Shown here: piece after piece, positions 61,597-64,000 of the stretch
Numbering within the stretch: the first letter of the stretch is position 1
Layout of the letters: each line of letters begins with the position of its first letter
Assembly: GCA_052386675.1 (NCBI GenBank)
Contig: JBQTJX010000014.1
Coordinates: forward strand, 1-64,000
Length of the DNA: 64,000 bases
Source of the DNA: RBG-16-66-20 sp052386675
GTDB lineage: Bacteria; Pseudomonadota; Gammaproteobacteria; Burkholderiales; SG8-39
Reading direction: 5' to 3'
Notes under the pieces: generated by a model
Seen by the model: only the letters and a program-made list of their open reading frames with translations
Database searches by the model: none
Told to the model about the DNA's origin: nothing
Position numbers and translations under genes: made by a program

Positions 61597-62820
61597 ATGC
61601 CCGGTCCGCTTTCCCACGTCCGCGTCCTAGACCTGTCCAGGGTGCTTGCCGGGCCCTGGGCGGGACAGAACCTCGCCGACCTTGGCGCCGAAGTGATCAA
61701 GGTGGAGCGCCCGAAGGTGGGCGACGACTCGCGTGCCTTCGGCCCGCCCTGGGTGAAGGACGGCGAGGGCCGAGACACGAAGGACTCCGCCTACTTCACC
61801 TCCGCGAACCGAGGCAAGAAATCGGTGACCGTGAACCTCGCGTCCCCCTCTGGACAAGCGCTGGTGCGGGAACTGGCCCTGAAATCGGACGTCCTCATCG
61901 AGAACTACAAGTTCGGCGATCTCGTGCGCTACGGCCTGGGCTACGACGACCTGGCGAAGCTGAACCCACGCCTGGTCTATTGTTCCGTGACCGGCTTCGG
62001 CCAGACCGGGCCGCAGCGCGAGCACCCTGGCTACGATTTCATGATCCAGGGCATGGGCGGCATGATGAGCGTAACCGGCGAGCCCGATGGCGCGCCCGGC
62101 GGCGGCCCGCAACGCGCCGGCGTCCCTGTGGCCGACATCATCACCGGCATGTATGCCTCGATCGCGATTTGCGCCGCGCTTGCCAGCCGCGCGGAGACGG
62201 GGAAGGGCCAGCACCTCGACCTCGCGTTGCTGGACTCGCAGATCGCGCTGCTCGCCTACCAGAACACCAACTACTTCGCGACCGGCACGCCTCCGAAGCG
62301 CATCGGCAATCTCCACCCGAACATCGTTCCCTACCAGCCGTTCAAGACTGCGGACGGTGACGTCATCCTTGCCTGCGGCAACGACAATCTGTACCGCAAG
62401 TTCTGCGACGCGGCGGGCTGCGGCGAACTGGCGGTGGACCCGCGCTTCGTGACCAACGCCAAGCGCGTTGAGAACCGGGTCGAAATGACGCAACTGCTGC
62501 AGGAGATATTCCTCAAGCGCGGGACCAAGGAATGGCTCGCGCTGCTGGAGGCCGCTGGCGTGCCCAATGGGCCGATCAACAACGTCGCGCAGGTGTTCGA
62601 GGAGCCGCAGGTGAAGGCACGCGGCATCCGCCTCAAACTGGACCACCCGGCGGCCGGGAAACTGGATTCGGTGGCGAGTCCGATGCGCTTCTCCGGGACG
62701 CCGCTCGCGTTTGAACGCGCGCCCCCCCTGCTGGGGCAGCACACGGACGAGATCCTGCGGGGGTTGCTGGGCAAAAGCGACGCGGAGCTGGCAAAGCTCC
62801 GCGCCGATGGGGTCGTTTAG
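61597..62820 (+). CDS. CaiB/BaiF family class III CoA-transferase
   Basis: The 407-residue enzyme moves CoA between organic acids through an enzyme-bound anhydride. It has the N-terminal VRVLDLSRVLAGPWAGQNLADLGAEVIKVE region (recognised from LADLGAEVIKVERP) with the family's following Asp-containing stretch, and the SVTGFGQTGP motif. ATG 61597 fits the family start. The TACAAT box at 61583-61588 ends 8 bases before the ATG, making a leaderless message possible. A Bug receptor and an enoyl-CoA hydratase lie downstream, facing the other way. The acid substrate is unknown. Confidence 0.92.
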   Translation: MPGPLSHVRVLDLSRVLAGPWAGQNLADLGAEVIKVERPKVGDDSRAFGPPWVKDGEGRDTKDSAYFTSANRGKKSVTVNLASPSGQALVRELALKSDVLIENYKFGDLVRYGLGYDDLAKLNPRLVYCSVTGFGQTGPQREHPGYDFMIQGMGGMMSVTGEPDGAPGGGPQRAGVPVADIITGMYASIAICAALASRAETGKGQHLDLALLDSQIALLAYQNTNYFATGTPPKRIGNLHPNIVPYQPFKTADGDVILACGNDNLYRKFCDAAGCGELAVDPRFVTNAKRVENRVEMTQLLQEIFLKRGTKEWLALLEAAGVPNGPINNVAQVFEEPQVKARGIRLKLDHPAAGKLDSVASPMRFSGTPLAFERAPPLLGQHTDEILRGLLGKSDAELAKLRADGVV

Positions 62821-62826
62821 CCCCGC

Positions 62827-63804
62827 TTAGTTGTCGACCTTCGCGCCGGCATCCTTCACTACCTTCGCCCACTTCGCCATCTCGGTTTTCACCAGTGCGG
62901 CCATCTCGGCGGGCGGCATGCCGCCCGGGGTGGCGCCCTGCTCGGCCCAGATCTTCTTCAGCTCCGGGGTGTTCATCGCCGCGACCATGTCCTTGTAGAT
63001 GCGATCCTTGGCAGCCTGAGGCGTGCCCTTGAGTGCCCAAAGTCCGTACCAGGTGCGCACCTCATAGCCCGGCACGCCGGCCTCGGCCATCGTTGGCACG
63101 TTGGGCAGCACCGGGTTGCGCGCGACACTGGTGATCGCGAGCGGGATCAGCTTGCCGCCTCGAACCTGCACCGATGAGGTGCCCAGCCCGTCGAAGGCCA
63201 GGTCCACCTGTCCCGCCAGCAGGTCGAGCATCAGCGGGCCGGCGCCGCGGTAGGGAATGTGGACGATGAAGGTCTTGGTCATGGTCTTGAACAATTCCAC
63301 CGCAAGGTGGTGCGTCGTGCCGCTGCCCGCGGATCCATAGTTGAGCTTGCCGGGGTTGGCCCGGGTGTAGTCAATCAGGTCCTTGAGGGTCTTGAACTTG
63401 TCCGCATGCTTGGGATGCACCACCACCACGTTCGGAACGAACGCCGCGACCGTGATCGGTTCGAAATCGCGCTCCAGGCTGTAGGGTAGCCGTGTGTAGA
63501 GGCTCTCGGCGATGGTGTGGTGTACCGCGCCGAAAAACCAGTTGTAGCCGTCGGGCGCGCGCTTGGCGACGTTGGCCGCTCCGACCGTGCCGCCGGCGCC
63601 GCCCTGGTTCTCGATGATGACCTGCTGGCCGAGTGTCTGCGACATACGCGCCGCGATAGGCCGTGCAAAGGTGTCGGTCCCGCCGCCGGCGGGGAACGGG
63701 TTCAGGAACGTGATCGCCTTGGTGGGCCAGGCCTGCGCCTGGGCGGGCAGGGCGGTGGCGACCGCGGTGGACATGAGGCCGGCAGCAAAGATTCTCTTAA
63801 GCAT
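62827..63804 (-). CDS. Bug-family tripartite tricarboxylate transporter receptor (TctC type)
   Basis: The 325-residue periplasmic binding protein has a signal peptide (KRIFAAGLMSTAVATALPAQAQ) and the Bug family's AWPTKAITFLNPFPAGGGTD start and LNYGSAGSGTTHHLA motif. Such receptors are hugely expanded in Burkholderiales and bind carboxylic acids. No TctA/TctB membrane genes are visible. The enoyl-CoA hydratase gene lies just upstream on the same strand. Confidence 0.92.
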   Translation of the reverse strand: MLKRIFAAGLMSTAVATALPAQAQAWPTKAITFLNPFPAGGGTDTFARPIAARMSQTLGQQVIIENQGGAGGTVGAANVAKRAPDGYNWFFGAVHHTIAESLYTRLPYSLERDFEPITVAAFVPNVVVVHPKHADKFKTLKDLIDYTRANPGKLNYGSAGSGTTHHLAVELFKTMTKTFIVHIPYRGAGPLMLDLLAGQVDLAFDGLGTSSVQVRGGKLIPLAITSVARNPVLPNVPTMAEAGVPGYEVRTWYGLWALKGTPQAAKDRIYKDMVAAMNTPELKKIWAEQGATPGGMPPAEMAALVKTEMAKWAKVVKDAGAKVDN

Positions 63805-63874
63805 TTTTCCTCCTCCGGAAATGGGTGGAACGATCTCCCGCGAAAATCATAACATCCGGCCGCCCAGGAACCCC

Positions 63875-64000
63875 TCAGCGACCTGCGAACTTCGGTTTTT
63901 CCTTGGCGAGGAACGCGGCGACTCCGATCCTGAAGTCCTCGGTGTCGAAGCAGGCGTAGCCTTCGTCCCGTTCGGCATCCGTGATCGGGCGCGGGTCGAG
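63875..64000 (-). CDS. Enoyl-CoA hydratase/isomerase, C-terminal end (partial)
   Basis: This frame enters from the right edge and stops at 63875. The 41 residues visible end ACFDTEDFRIGVAAFLAKEKPKF (recognised from TEDFRIGVAAFLAKEKP, then FAGR), the typical C-terminal helix of crotonase-family proteins. It probably acts in acyl-CoA degradation together with the CoA-transferase across the Bug gene. The rest of the gene is outside the window. Confidence 0.8.
   Translation of the reverse strand, partial: LDPRPITDAERDEGYACFDTEDFRIGVAAFLAKEKPKFAGR

Overview
The window is a high-GC, densely coding stretch of a betaproteobacterial chromosome, probably from the Burkholderiales or a close, perhaps uncultured, relative. 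The reasons are the gene order around dnaA (dnaN-dnaA / rpmH-rnpA-yidD-yidC-mnmE, then mnmG-rsmG-parA-parB-atpIBEFHAGDC), the NtrY/NtrX pair beside rsmB-fmt-def, the LysM-dprA-topB block, and a Bug-type solute receptor. It spans the replication origin and its parS sites. No rRNA, tRNA or CRISPR array was seen.

Layout. 0-5.5 kb: aromatic-acid catabolism (the end of a MetE-like protein, pobA, pcaB, a fused pcaD-pcaC) facing an M20 amidohydrolase and a 4HBT thioesterase. 5.6-9.6 kb: metH behind an apparent SAM-II-like riboswitch with an intrinsic terminator, then the tiny ribosomal protein bTHX. 9.6-16.6 kb, minus strand: def, fmt, rsmB, a DUF4390 protein, ntrY, a degenerate ntrX and a CobW-like mini-gene. 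16.7-21.6 kb: LysM protein, dprA, topB. 21.6-30.8 kb: gyrB, dnaN, dnaA on the minus strand and rpmH-rnpA-yidD-yidC-mnmE on the plus strand. DnaA boxes lie on both sides of dnaA, and a DnaA-trio-like element lies in the dnaA-dnaN gap.

30.8-32.9 kb: a 2.1-kb IS1595-family element with inverted repeats, an 8-bp target duplication and two passenger ORFs. It sits in the exact centre of a palindrome whose intact relative lies at 3860-3883. 33-37.2 kb: an AbrB-type membrane protein, GTP-dependent PEP carboxykinase and an MFS permease. 37.2-48.6 kb: two parS sites, mnmG, rsmG, parAB and the complete F1Fo ATP synthase operon.

48.6-52.3 kb: a type I secretion ABC transporter and its membrane-fusion partner without a visible outer-membrane partner or substrate, facing a GST-like protein. 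52.4-57.7 kb: a dedicated proteobacterial sortase system (sortase, its VIT/VWA substrate with a C-terminal sorting signal, and a divergent response regulator/histidine kinase pair). 57.7-64 kb: glpD, a HAD phosphatase and a TauE permease in coupled order, then a Dabb protein, an EF-hand/BON protein, a CoA-transferase, a Bug receptor and the end of an enoyl-CoA hydratase.

The items most worth a second look are the metH leader RNA, the IS1595-family element with a HEPN-like passenger gene inside a palindrome, the DnaA-trio-like origin element, and the sortase locus.
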